A DNA stretch of 64,000 nt, from NCBI RefSeq assembly GCF_003325455.1, contig NZ_CP025198.1:3038001-3102000 (forward strand), written 5' to 3'. Shown here piece after piece: positions 16,224 to 23,839 of the stretch (its first letter is position 1; the number at the start of each line of letters is the position of its first letter). The DNA is from Acidipropionibacterium virtanenii. Its GTDB lineage: Bacteria > Actinomycetota > Actinomycetes > Propionibacteriales > Propionibacteriaceae. The notes beneath the pieces were generated by a model. It ran no database searches and was not told where the DNA came from. It saw only the letters and a program-made list of their open reading frames with translations. Both the position numbers and the translations under genes were made by a program.

Positions 16224-16469
16224 ATGAGCAGGAACACCATCGTCGCAGTGGCCGCCGCCCTCCTGGCGGGAGGACTCATCATCGCCCTGAAGCGCCGTCC
16301 GGAGAAGCGCCGTTCAGACGCCGACCTCGGTGATCTGCGCGATCTCCAGAAGAGGAAGCCGTCGGGCGGGCGACGGACCCGCCGCAACGATCCCTACGCC
16401 GACGGCCATGCCACCCCGGCGGGCGGGGACGCCCGGCCGAAGACCGCTCCGGACTACTTCAAGGCCTGA
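16224..16469 (+). CDS. Small single-TM basic protein
   Basis: 81 residues: one N-terminal hydrophobic helix (about residues 5-21) and a long, very basic cytosolic tail rich in Arg, Lys, Asp and Gly, ending PDYFKA. No family is recognised. It appears to be transcribed as a leaderless mRNA. Its last 16 bp overlap the convergent four-TM gene. Confidence 0.55.
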   Translation: MSRNTIVAVAAALLAGGLIIALKRRPEKRRSDADLGDLRDLQKRKPSGGRRTRRNDPYADGHATPAGGDARPKTAPDYFKA

Positions 16470-16894
16470 CGGCGTCGCCTCACCAACGCCATCACCGCCG
16501 CCGCCGTCATCGCGGCCCAGGCGACCACCAGGATCGCCCAGCCCACGTCGGGAAGGATGGGTTCCACCCCTCCGGTCGGGCGGCCCTGAGAGTCCACCCC
16601 GTCCCATATCACCTCTCCCGGAACGGTGCTGCCGGCCAGCACCACGGCTGCGGCGAGGCTCACCCCTGCGGCGCACCAGCTCCACCAGCGCCGCGTAGCA
16701 GGAACCTGGGCGAGGACGGCGGTGACCGCGAAAAGCACCGCCATCACGAGCAGCCCGAAGGAGACCTCATCGAACAGGAATTCCTCGGTGCCGAGTTCCT
16801 TCCTGGTGGAGCGGATCGGTAGGACCACGGTCAGCCACGGCAGCAGCGCCGCGACGAGGGCGAGTCTCCGACTGAGTCCGGGTGTGGAATTCAT
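16454..16894 (-). CDS. Four-TM membrane protein of unknown function
   Basis: 146 residues from the ATG at 16892-16894. A GATAAT sequence 7 nt upstream suggests a leaderless transcript. Four hydrophobic helices (about residues 11-26, 47-63, 71-87, 118-135) and an extracytoplasmic loop with DGVDSQGRPTGG are visible. The tail is Arg-rich. It may be a Trp-rich Actinobacteria-type membrane protein, but I do not recognise it. It overlaps its convergent neighbour by 16 bp. Confidence 0.6.
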   Translation of the reverse strand: MNSTPGLSRRLALVAALLPWLTVVLPIRSTRKELGTEEFLFDEVSFGLLVMAVLFAVTAVLAQVPATRRWWSWCAAGVSLAAAVVLAGSTVPGEVIWDGVDSQGRPTGGVEPILPDVGWAILVVAWAAMTAAAVMALVRRRRQALK

Positions 16895-17121
16895 GCCGCC
16901 GATTATCCGATCCTGGGTTCCACCGAGCCTCGGGCCAGGAGCACTGGTGGATCCGACGGCGAACTCTCCGTCCGATCCACCAATGGTCGACGCTGTCACG
17001 GGGAGTAGGGCCCGCCCAGATCTCCGGGGCCCATGAGTGCCGGCTCCGATTCCGGAAGTGTCGGAGCCGGCGATTACCCCTGCGCGCATGGTTCTCGAGA
17101 CGAACCTGAGGAGGTTGAGAG

Positions 17122-17943
17122 ATGAGTTCGACGCATGTACTGCGACGCCCGGGCGATGAGGCCGGCCCAGCAGCCCCACAGGTCAGCGAGCTACTGGTGA
17201 TGTGGCAGCACCCCGAGACGATGGCCATTCTTCCGATCGGGCGCTTCGGCTACGACGGCGAGCTGTACACCTTCAACTACACGCGCCAGGCCGCGGAGAT
17301 TCAGGGGCTGCGGCCATTGCCCGAGCTGCGAGACCTCCACCGCACCTATCGGAGCGCCCAGATGCCACTGGTGTTCGAGCAGCGGGTGATGAGTCCTCGG
17401 CGGCCCGACTTCGACGACTACCTCAGCCGCATCGGACTTCTCCCTGAGAACGCCACCCCGTGGGAGCAGATCGTCCATTCCGGCGGTACCCGGGTAGGCG
17501 ACACGTTGCAGTTCATGCAGATGCCCGAGGTACGTAACGGCAGGGCACACGCACGCTTCTTCGCGAACGGCATCCGCCACGTACCCGAAATGCCCCGAGA
17601 CGTCGGAGGCCGGGTCATCAAGGTCACGCGCGACAGCCAGGAAGCGGCTCTATGTGCGCTGAATCCCGGCGACCTGGTCGAACTTCAGCCTGAGCATGGC
17701 AATCGTATCGACGCGCGCGCCTGTCTCATTGTGGCCGACGGCACGCCGGTCGGCTGGGTGCCGATGGCCATCTCCAGCGACGTCCGTCGCCTGATGAGTC
17801 CCGAAGACCTCAGCGCCAGGGTGGCACGTATCGCCCCGGCAAGCTCCCCGGCTCACACCCGCCTCGTCGTGGATCTCGATGTCCCCGCTCCTGAGGGTTT
17901 CGCCTTCGATCCCGAGGGCATGTGGGATCCGCTGGCAGGCTGA
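17122..17943 (+). CDS. HIRAN-domain protein with HipA-N-like region
   Basis: 273 residues. The start has GAGGAGG seven bases upstream. The N-terminal half (about residues 24-110) contains LPIGRFGYDGELYTFNYT, LPELRDLHRTYRS and RVMSPRRPDFDDYLSRIGL, resembling the N-terminal part of HipA-like proteins. The C-terminal half has a HIRAN-like segment: LNPGDLVELQPEHGNRIDAR then VADGTPVGWVPMAI. HIRAN modules occur in DNA-repair helicases and as stand-alone proteins, and are thought to bind DNA ends. No kinase domain or partner gene is present. The name is moderately secure; function is unknown. Confidence 0.65.
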   Translation: MSSTHVLRRPGDEAGPAAPQVSELLVMWQHPETMAILPIGRFGYDGELYTFNYTRQAAEIQGLRPLPELRDLHRTYRSAQMPLVFEQRVMSPRRPDFDDYLSRIGLLPENATPWEQIVHSGGTRVGDTLQFMQMPEVRNGRAHARFFANGIRHVPEMPRDVGGRVIKVTRDSQEAALCALNPGDLVELQPEHGNRIDARACLIVADGTPVGWVPMAISSDVRRLMSPEDLSARVARIAPASSPAHTRLVVDLDVPAPEGFAFDPEGMWDPLAG

Positions 17944-18027
17944 CGGCCTCGCTGATTCAGGAGCCCGACAGGTCCTGCACCTCGCCTGGCCGGGGCGACC
18001 GTCGCGGTGCCGGTCGGGAGGCCGGCG

Positions 18028-19758
18028 TCAACGTGTCTTGATCCGGATCGAGGCGGGGATGCCGCAGTACTTCGCGAGGTTCCCGCGGTAGTACACGCCT
18101 ACTCCGGTGTAATCGGCCGCGTAATCGGCGCGGGGCAGGTTCTTCGGGATGACGACCGCCCTCGCACTACCCATCTCGGCGGCTTCGAGCTGCCTGACGA
18201 CGGGCTTCCAGACGACGATATTCGAGTCGACGGCGTTCACCAGGTGCGTGCCACCCTGCACCGCAGGCCCGATCGACGCCGCCAGGACCAGCACGGCGGC
18301 CACCGCTGCGGCCGGGACTCTCGACGCCCGCTCCCCGTCCTCGGCCACTACGTTCGCCCTCTCTCCGTCCCCGGCCGCCATCGTCGCGGACGCCCCCACC
18401 CCCTGAGCCGAGTCAGCCCCCTGAGCCGCCTGCGCCGCGTCGGCGCGCACCATGGCGAGGGCGACCATGGCCATCGTGACCGACGCCACCATGCACATGA
18501 GCATCGGCACGTACAGCGTCCGGCCGTAGGGGCTGCCCAGCAGCACCGGCATGCTGTAGAGCCCCAGCATCATGCCCGTCACCGGCACCACGATGCGAGC
18601 CTGCGCGATGGTGCGCACACTGACCACCAGGACGACCATGGCGGCCACCGCCACCGCGGTCACCCCCAGAAGCAGGGTCGCGGAACCGGCCGAATAGATC
18701 TCCGCCCGGCCCAGGGTGGCCGCGTTGAGCGTGACATTCCTGCGCACCTTCGTGGCCACCATCGCCATGGCCGCCGCCGACACCACGAAGACGACGAGGA
18801 TCGCCACGAACACCTGGGGGTGGGCCACCTTCCTGCGCACCGCCCAGGCCAGGGCGGCCACAGCGGCTGCCAGGCAGATGTAGAGCTCGGGATGGACGCC
18901 CAGGGACTGGGAGACCGCGAACACCGCGAGCACCCGGTGCTGCTGGACGGCGGACAGGTCATCGATCGGGAAGGGCCGCAGCAGGCGGTCCTGGCGCTTC
19001 CACAGCCCGCCCGCCGCGTAGCGTCCGAAGGACACCGCCAGCACCACCAGCAGGGCGATCACCCAGGAGGGCCGCCAGTCCGACCTGCGTGTCACCACTG
19101 CCAGCCCCATCACGACACCGGCGATCCCCAGCGCGAGCAGCTCATGGTGGATCCCGACGAAACAGGCGAAAGCCACCACCAGCACCAGCTGCCACAGGGG
19201 CGCCGAGCCACGCTCGCGCACCCGCCACAGCAGCACGGCGGCGGCGACCATCATGGCCGATCCGAGCACGTAGCCCACATTCGCCGCCATGAACATCACC
19301 GTCGAGCCGGCCAGCCCCGGCTCGGTGGCCAGCAGGCTCAGTGGCAGGGCGACTCCCGCGGCCAGGGCCACGATGCGGGAGACGACGTCATCCCCCTTGC
19401 CGAACTGCGCGGAGACCGCACGGAGCAGCCGCCACACGGCGAAGGACTGGAGGAAGCAGCAGGCGGCCATGATGATGCCGATGAGCGGGCCGGTGGAGAA
19501 GATGAACTGGGCGAGCATGTCGGCGCTCCGGCCCACCCGGTTGTTGACGTCGTCGGCCAGCAGGGGCAGGACGCGGTCCCACGCGATCCGGCCGTGACTG
19601 GTGCCGCTGCGGGTCGCGAAGAGCAGATCATCCGCGGACCAGATCGGAGTCCGCCAGATGTACAGCCAGAAGGCGGCCAGACAGATCCAGGCCATCGTCT
19701 GGGCCGACAACCATCTGCGAACGGGGCGCCGCGCGCCGACCGGGACGCCAATATTCAT
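18028..19758 (-). CDS. Large polytopic membrane protein (GT-C/DUF6056-like)
   Basis: 576 residues with roughly ten or more membrane helices. The first extracytoplasmic loop (IWSADDLLFATR, then WDRVLPLLADDVNNRVGR) has the acidic pattern typical of GT-C lipid-sugar-dependent transferases and DUF6056-like proteins. An Ala/Gly/Glu-rich cytosolic insert (about residues 435-480) carries the near-repeats GDGERANVVAEDGERASRV. A C-terminal soluble tail follows the last helix. The first of several envelope-glycan genes on this strand, it probably modifies a surface polymer. Confidence 0.6.
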   Translation of the reverse strand: MNIGVPVGARRPVRRWLSAQTMAWICLAAFWLYIWRTPIWSADDLLFATRSGTSHGRIAWDRVLPLLADDVNNRVGRSADMLAQFIFSTGPLIGIIMAACCFLQSFAVWRLLRAVSAQFGKGDDVVSRIVALAAGVALPLSLLATEPGLAGSTVMFMAANVGYVLGSAMMVAAAVLLWRVRERGSAPLWQLVLVVAFACFVGIHHELLALGIAGVVMGLAVVTRRSDWRPSWVIALLVVLAVSFGRYAAGGLWKRQDRLLRPFPIDDLSAVQQHRVLAVFAVSQSLGVHPELYICLAAAVAALAWAVRRKVAHPQVFVAILVVFVVSAAAMAMVATKVRRNVTLNAATLGRAEIYSAGSATLLLGVTAVAVAAMVVLVVSVRTIAQARIVVPVTGMMLGLYSMPVLLGSPYGRTLYVPMLMCMVASVTMAMVALAMVRADAAQAAQGADSAQGVGASATMAAGDGERANVVAEDGERASRVPAAAVAAVLVLAASIGPAVQGGTHLVNAVDSNIVVWKPVVRQLEAAEMGSARAVVIPKNLPRADYAADYTGVGVYYRGNLAKYCGIPASIRIKTR

Positions 19759-19764
19759 GGTGTG

Positions 19765-19770
19765 AACATA
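19765..19770 (-). promoter_or_regulatory. -10 box (TATGTT) for the polytopic protein gene
   Basis: TATGTT is 6 nt from the ATG at 19758, consistent with a leaderless mRNA. Extended, it reads TATGTTCACA, which resembles the two ATGTTCACAG copies upstream of yfhO (21114, 21135). Confidence 0.5.
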
Positions 19771-19859
19771 TCACCGGCACAGCGGCTGCCACCGCGCCAC
19801 CTCTCGGTGGCGCCTGCTCACATACTGCGGATCGAGTTGGCCGGATCAGGCGGGAAGGA

Positions 19860-21005
19860 TCAGGCCGGGCCGATGAGGGAGGCGGTGAGCCCCAGCAGTT
19901 CCTCGGCCTGGGCTTCGAAGGTGAGGCCGCCGTCGATGGCACGGCGTCCGGCCGCACCCATCCGGGCGCAGTCGGCCGGATCCTCCAGCATCCGGGCCAG
20001 CGTCCCCACCGTCGCATCGACCGACTGCGAGTCCGCGAACTCCCCGGCCCCGTAACCGGCGAACATGTCCTGCCATGCGGGGAAGTCGGAGGCGCAGAAG
20101 GGCACCCCGGCGGCCATGTACTCGAAGAGCTTGGTGGGCAGGGAGCGCAGATAGTTCGGCAGGGGCTCCAGGAAGACCAGCCCCACCTGGGCCGAGGCGA
20201 GCACGCCCGGCACCTCGGTCGGCCCCACCAGTCCTCGATAGTCGACCAGCCCCTCGGCCACCGCCGCGTCCACCGCCGGCCCGCAGCCCGCCAGGGCACG
20301 CCCCGCCAGCACCAGGTGAGCCTGCGGGACTCTCCGGCGCAGCGCCCGCACCACGTCGATCATGAAGGAGAGCTTGCGCTCCTGGGTGAGGTCGCCGGCG
20401 TAGACCATCCGTCCAGGGACCGGGGACGGGTCGGCGGTGAAATTCGTGAGCCAGGGATAGTTGTGCACCACCGCGATGTGCCGATTGCGGTATCCGTCGG
20501 CCACCGGCTCCGTGGCCGCCACGATCCCGTCTGCCCCCCGGTCCGCCAGCCCGACCAGGCATCGCGCGGCGAGGCGGACCATCGGACGGGTGAGGCGGTT
20601 GAGGTAGGGCTTGGTGTCGATCTGCCCGACGAGATCCTCGTGGGCGTCGTAGATCACCTTGCAGCGATGACGGCGCCCCCACAGCAGCGCCATCGGGATG
20701 AGCTCGGGGTCGTGGATCTGCAGCAGGTCGGGGCGCAGCCGTCCCAGCACCCGCCATGCCTCCGTCTGTCCCGTCACGATCCGATGCAGCCGTGGCCCTC
20801 CGGTGCGGTGCAGGGCGACCACCGGAATGCCGTCGTCGAGGACGTCGGCCTCGGCTCCGATCACCAGATGGAAGTCGTAACCGGCGTCGACCAGGGCCCG
20901 CGCCTCCTTGTTGAAGACCCGGTTGTCGTGGCGGTTGTGCACAGTCGAGAGGTGGACGACCCTGGGTCGCCGGTCCCCCGCCGGTTCTGTGGCGGTGGTG
21001 CCCAT
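19860..21005 (-). CDS. GT4 glycosyltransferase
   Basis: 381 residues of family GT4. Recognisable features are HLSTVHNRHDNRVFNKEA at the N-terminus, IHDPELIPMALLW, YDAHEDLVGQ in the first Rossmann domain, VYAGDLTQERKL, and the donor-site helix YLRSLPTKLFEYMAAGVPF with its conserved Glu. GAGGAGGG directly precedes the ATG. It is clearly paralogous to the GT4 at 29325-30458 (same HLSTVHN, HDPELIPM and YDAHED blocks). Sugar and linkage are unknown. Confidence 0.87.
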   Translation of the reverse strand: MGTTATEPAGDRRPRVVHLSTVHNRHDNRVFNKEARALVDAGYDFHLVIGAEADVLDDGIPVVALHRTGGPRLHRIVTGQTEAWRVLGRLRPDLLQIHDPELIPMALLWGRRHRCKVIYDAHEDLVGQIDTKPYLNRLTRPMVRLAARCLVGLADRGADGIVAATEPVADGYRNRHIAVVHNYPWLTNFTADPSPVPGRMVYAGDLTQERKLSFMIDVVRALRRRVPQAHLVLAGRALAGCGPAVDAAVAEGLVDYRGLVGPTEVPGVLASAQVGLVFLEPLPNYLRSLPTKLFEYMAAGVPFCASDFPAWQDMFAGYGAGEFADSQSVDATVGTLARMLEDPADCARMGAAGRRAIDGGLTFEAQAEELLGLTASLIGPA

Positions 21006-21113
21006 CGCCCTCCTCGTTGTCAGCCCGGTTGTCAGCCGGTCCGTCGCGATGACGGAACCGCGCCCACTCTACGGGTTCCGTCAGATTCTCTGCACGACCC
21101 CCGATCCATCGCG

Positions 21114-21144
21114 ATGTTCACAGCATATCCATTTATGTTCACAG
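21114..21144. promoter_or_regulatory. Two ATGTTCACAG direct repeats 21 bp apart
   Basis: Identical 10-mers at 21114-21123 and 21135-21144, exactly two helical turns apart, sit in an AT-richer patch between the divergent GT4 gene and yfhO. A related copy overlaps the -10 of the polytopic gene at 19761-19770. This layout suggests binding sites for one regulator of the glycan block. Confidence 0.4.
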
Positions 21145-21194
21145 TGTTTTCTATGATTATGCACCTTGCCCCCTCAGTAGACTCACTGGTCGGT

Positions 21195-21200
21195 TAGACT
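21195..21200 (+). promoter_or_regulatory. -10 box (TAGACT) for the yfhO operon
   Basis: TAGACT lies 8 nt upstream of the GTG at 21209, which has no clear Shine-Dalgarno. Confidence 0.4.
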
Positions 21201-21208
21201 GACCGTCC

Positions 21209-23839
21209 GTGAACGCACTCGCGGATCCCGCGCGCCCCCGCCGTCGCGGGGCTCCTCGTTCCCTGGTCGGCGCCGGCCTCACGGCGGTCTGTTGCCTGAT
21301 GACGGTGCTGCTCATCATGCGCGGATCCGGAATCCGCCCGTTCGGCGTCCGATCCAACATCATCGGCGACGACGGCGCGCAGTACCTCGAGTTCTACGCC
21401 GTCTTCCGCGACATCCTCACCGGCTCCCACCTGTCCAGCCCGCAGTTCAGCTGGGCGCTGGGGGCGGGAGTGCCCTTCCTGCCCACCTACGCCACCTACC
21501 TCGGCGGCCCTTTCACCTTCCTCGTCGCGCTGTTCCCCGCCAACCGCGTCAGCACCGCCATCACCGTGATCGTGGTGGCCAAGCTCGTGGTGGCCTCCGC
21601 CGTGATGTACGCACTGCTGCGCACCCTCGGGCCGCGACGCCACCCGTTGCTGGCAGGTCTTCTCGGGATCTCCTACGCCACCTGCACCTGGGTCTTCGAT
21701 ATCGGCTGGTTCAACCAGCAGTGGCTCGACGGTCTCATCGCCTTCCCGGCCCTGGCGCTGGTCGCTCTGCGATGCCGCGGCCCCAAGCACCACCTGTGGC
21801 CCGGCGTCCTGGTGGTGGCGCTGTTCTGGTGGTCGAACTTCTACTCGGCCTACATGGCCAGCGTCGGGGCGGTCATCGTGCTGGTGGCCGTCGAGGCTGC
21901 CTCCAGCACCGGTCTGCGACGCTCGGCGGCGCGGATAGGGCGCTTCGCCCTGACCGGTGTGCTCGGTGTCGCCCTCACAGCCCCGACCCTGATCCCTACC
22001 CTGACGGGCCTGCGGAACGGGTCACCGACGCCCGGAACCGATCTGGCGGCCGTGCGGTGGAGCGGCATCCTGGTGCGACTCCTCCCAATGACCGAGGGGG
22101 TCGTCCTCGCCCCGGCGCTGTTCTGCTCCAGCGCCGCGCTACTCCTGGTCCTCGGAATCCCCGCGGCTCTCCACCTGTCCGTCCGCACCCGCGCGGTGCT
22201 CGTCGTGGTCGCCGTCGCGGTGCTGGCCTCACTGAAGGCCCCCACTCTGCTGCTGGCCTGGAACGCCTTCCAAGTGCCCCACGGCATGCCCTTCCGCTGC
22301 GGCTTCGTGATCAGCGGTCTCATCATCGTCGCCGCCCACACCGCCTGGCCTCCCCGACGCACGCATCCACGCGCCGTCCGCGGGGCGACGGGGCTCCGGC
22401 GGGCTCTCACCGCCTCCCGCGACTGGCCCGGGCCCCTCGCCTGGGGCTGCGCGGCGGTGCTCTTCGCACTCCTGTCCAGGATCGTCGAGGGCCCGGGAGA
22501 GGAATTCCTCTTCGTCGATCCCAGGGCCGCGCAGCCGGGATGGGCGGCCCTGGGGATCGGGCTGGTCGCATCCCTGGTCGTGACGGCGGCCACCGCGCGG
22601 GGCGGTCGCTCCTGGCGGCGGGTCATGTCGGTGGTACTCGTCCTGGCGACCCTCGGCGGGACGGGTTTGACGCTCAGGGAGAACCTGGCCAACAGCCTCT
22701 TCGTCAACGTCAAGCTGCGGATCTGGGCCTCCGAGCTGTTCCCGAGGGCGAGCCAGGACGCCGCCAGACTGCGGGCCGCCGAGGCGGCCACCCGGAAGGC
22801 CGGCTGGCCGCTGCACCGGGTCAACGTCGACCTGGTGAGCGAGGATCCCATCTGGTCGCGATACAACTCCTCGGGGCGCTACTCGTTCCCCGGGATCAAC
22901 TACTACAGCACCACGATCGAGGCCTCCACTGCTCGCCCCCTGGTGAACCTGGGGTATTCCGACCGCAACGGCGGACGCACCCTTTATCGGCCGCACGACG
23001 AGGTGCTGTCCAGTCTCCTCGCCGCCTATGATCCGCACTCCCGGTTCGATCCGCTCCCGATGGTCCGCACTGTCCCGACCATCAAGCCGCAGGCCGGTCT
23101 GTCCACCGACATGGCGACCCGGGAGACACTCCTCGGCGCGCACCTGTACTCCTCTCCGAGGCTGTACCGCGTCACCGGGCGGAGAGAGCGACCCATCGCC
23201 TCGCCCCTGGTCGTACCGGCCGGCACCAACCAGGATGTCCGGATCAGCTGCCCGGCCGGGCAGTACGTCGTCTCCCACCAGTACTTCAACGGCATGATGA
23301 TGCTCCGGAACCGGGATGGCGGTTCGGTGCAGGTCGCCGAGTCCCATGAGATCCCCAAGAAGCGCGTCGTCGGCCCCCACTTCCTCATCAAGTACTCGGA
23401 CGGCACACCGACAACTGTCGAGTTCAAGGCCAATGGGGCCGTCCCGCCGCAGTTGCGCACCATCGAGCCGGACGGCCTCGCATGCCTGGACCTCAGGCCT
23501 CTGGAACGGCAGATCGCTGTCAGCGAGGCACCCTCCTCACTGAGGATCACGCCCTCGCGCATCGAGGCCCGTTTCTCGCAACCTCGCAGCGGCCGACTCG
23601 TCGTCGCCACACCTGCCGCCGATGGTTGGCGGTGCCGAGTGGACGGCCGATCGGCACCGATCGAGCCACTGGCCGGGATGCTGGCGGTCAAGACCTCCGG
23701 GGCTCGCGAGTTCAGCTGCGGCTACAAGCCTCCGGGCCTGAGCCTCGGCATCTCGGTCGCCGCTCTCGCCGGTCTTGTGATCGTAATCATGGCCACGACC
23801 CCGTGGCGACGGGGATTCGGGCAAGGCGAGAGATCGTGA
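21209..23839 (+). CDS. YfhO-family membrane protein, copy 1
   Basis: 876 residues starting at GTG. YfhO proteins are polytopic GT-C-like enzymes implicated in glycosylation of teichoic or lipoteichoic acids from lipid-linked sugars. The first extracytoplasmic loop carries IIGDDGAQYLEFYAVFRDIL, followed by FSWALGAGVPF and TYLGGPFTFLVALFP. About 13 helices occupy the first 500 residues. A large extracytoplasmic domain follows (FPGINYYSTTIE near residue 560), then a final helix. The stop overlaps the GTG of a paralogous second copy by 4 bp. It heads a yfhO-yfhO-GT2-gtrA operon. Confidence 0.85.
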   Translation: MNALADPARPRRRGAPRSLVGAGLTAVCCLMTVLLIMRGSGIRPFGVRSNIIGDDGAQYLEFYAVFRDILTGSHLSSPQFSWALGAGVPFLPTYATYLGGPFTFLVALFPANRVSTAITVIVVAKLVVASAVMYALLRTLGPRRHPLLAGLLGISYATCTWVFDIGWFNQQWLDGLIAFPALALVALRCRGPKHHLWPGVLVVALFWWSNFYSAYMASVGAVIVLVAVEAASSTGLRRSAARIGRFALTGVLGVALTAPTLIPTLTGLRNGSPTPGTDLAAVRWSGILVRLLPMTEGVVLAPALFCSSAALLLVLGIPAALHLSVRTRAVLVVVAVAVLASLKAPTLLLAWNAFQVPHGMPFRCGFVISGLIIVAAHTAWPPRRTHPRAVRGATGLRRALTASRDWPGPLAWGCAAVLFALLSRIVEGPGEEFLFVDPRAAQPGWAALGIGLVASLVVTAATARGGRSWRRVMSVVLVLATLGGTGLTLRENLANSLFVNVKLRIWASELFPRASQDAARLRAAEAATRKAGWPLHRVNVDLVSEDPIWSRYNSSGRYSFPGINYYSTTIEASTARPLVNLGYSDRNGGRTLYRPHDEVLSSLLAAYDPHSRFDPLPMVRTVPTIKPQAGLSTDMATRETLLGAHLYSSPRLYRVTGRRERPIASPLVVPAGTNQDVRISCPAGQYVVSHQYFNGMMMLRNRDGGSVQVAESHEIPKKRVVGPHFLIKYSDGTPTTVEFKANGAVPPQLRTIEPDGLACLDLRPLERQIAVSEAPSSLRITPSRIEARFSQPRSGRLVVATPAADGWRCRVDGRSAPIEPLAGMLAVKTSGAREFSCGYKPPGLSLGISVAALAGLVIVIMATTPWRRGFGQGERS

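Noticed and set aside
23482-23835. A longer start for the second YfhO protein
   Set aside because: The upstream codons overlap the coding region of the first copy in another frame. The GTG at 23836 gives the typical 4-bp overlap of coupled genes.
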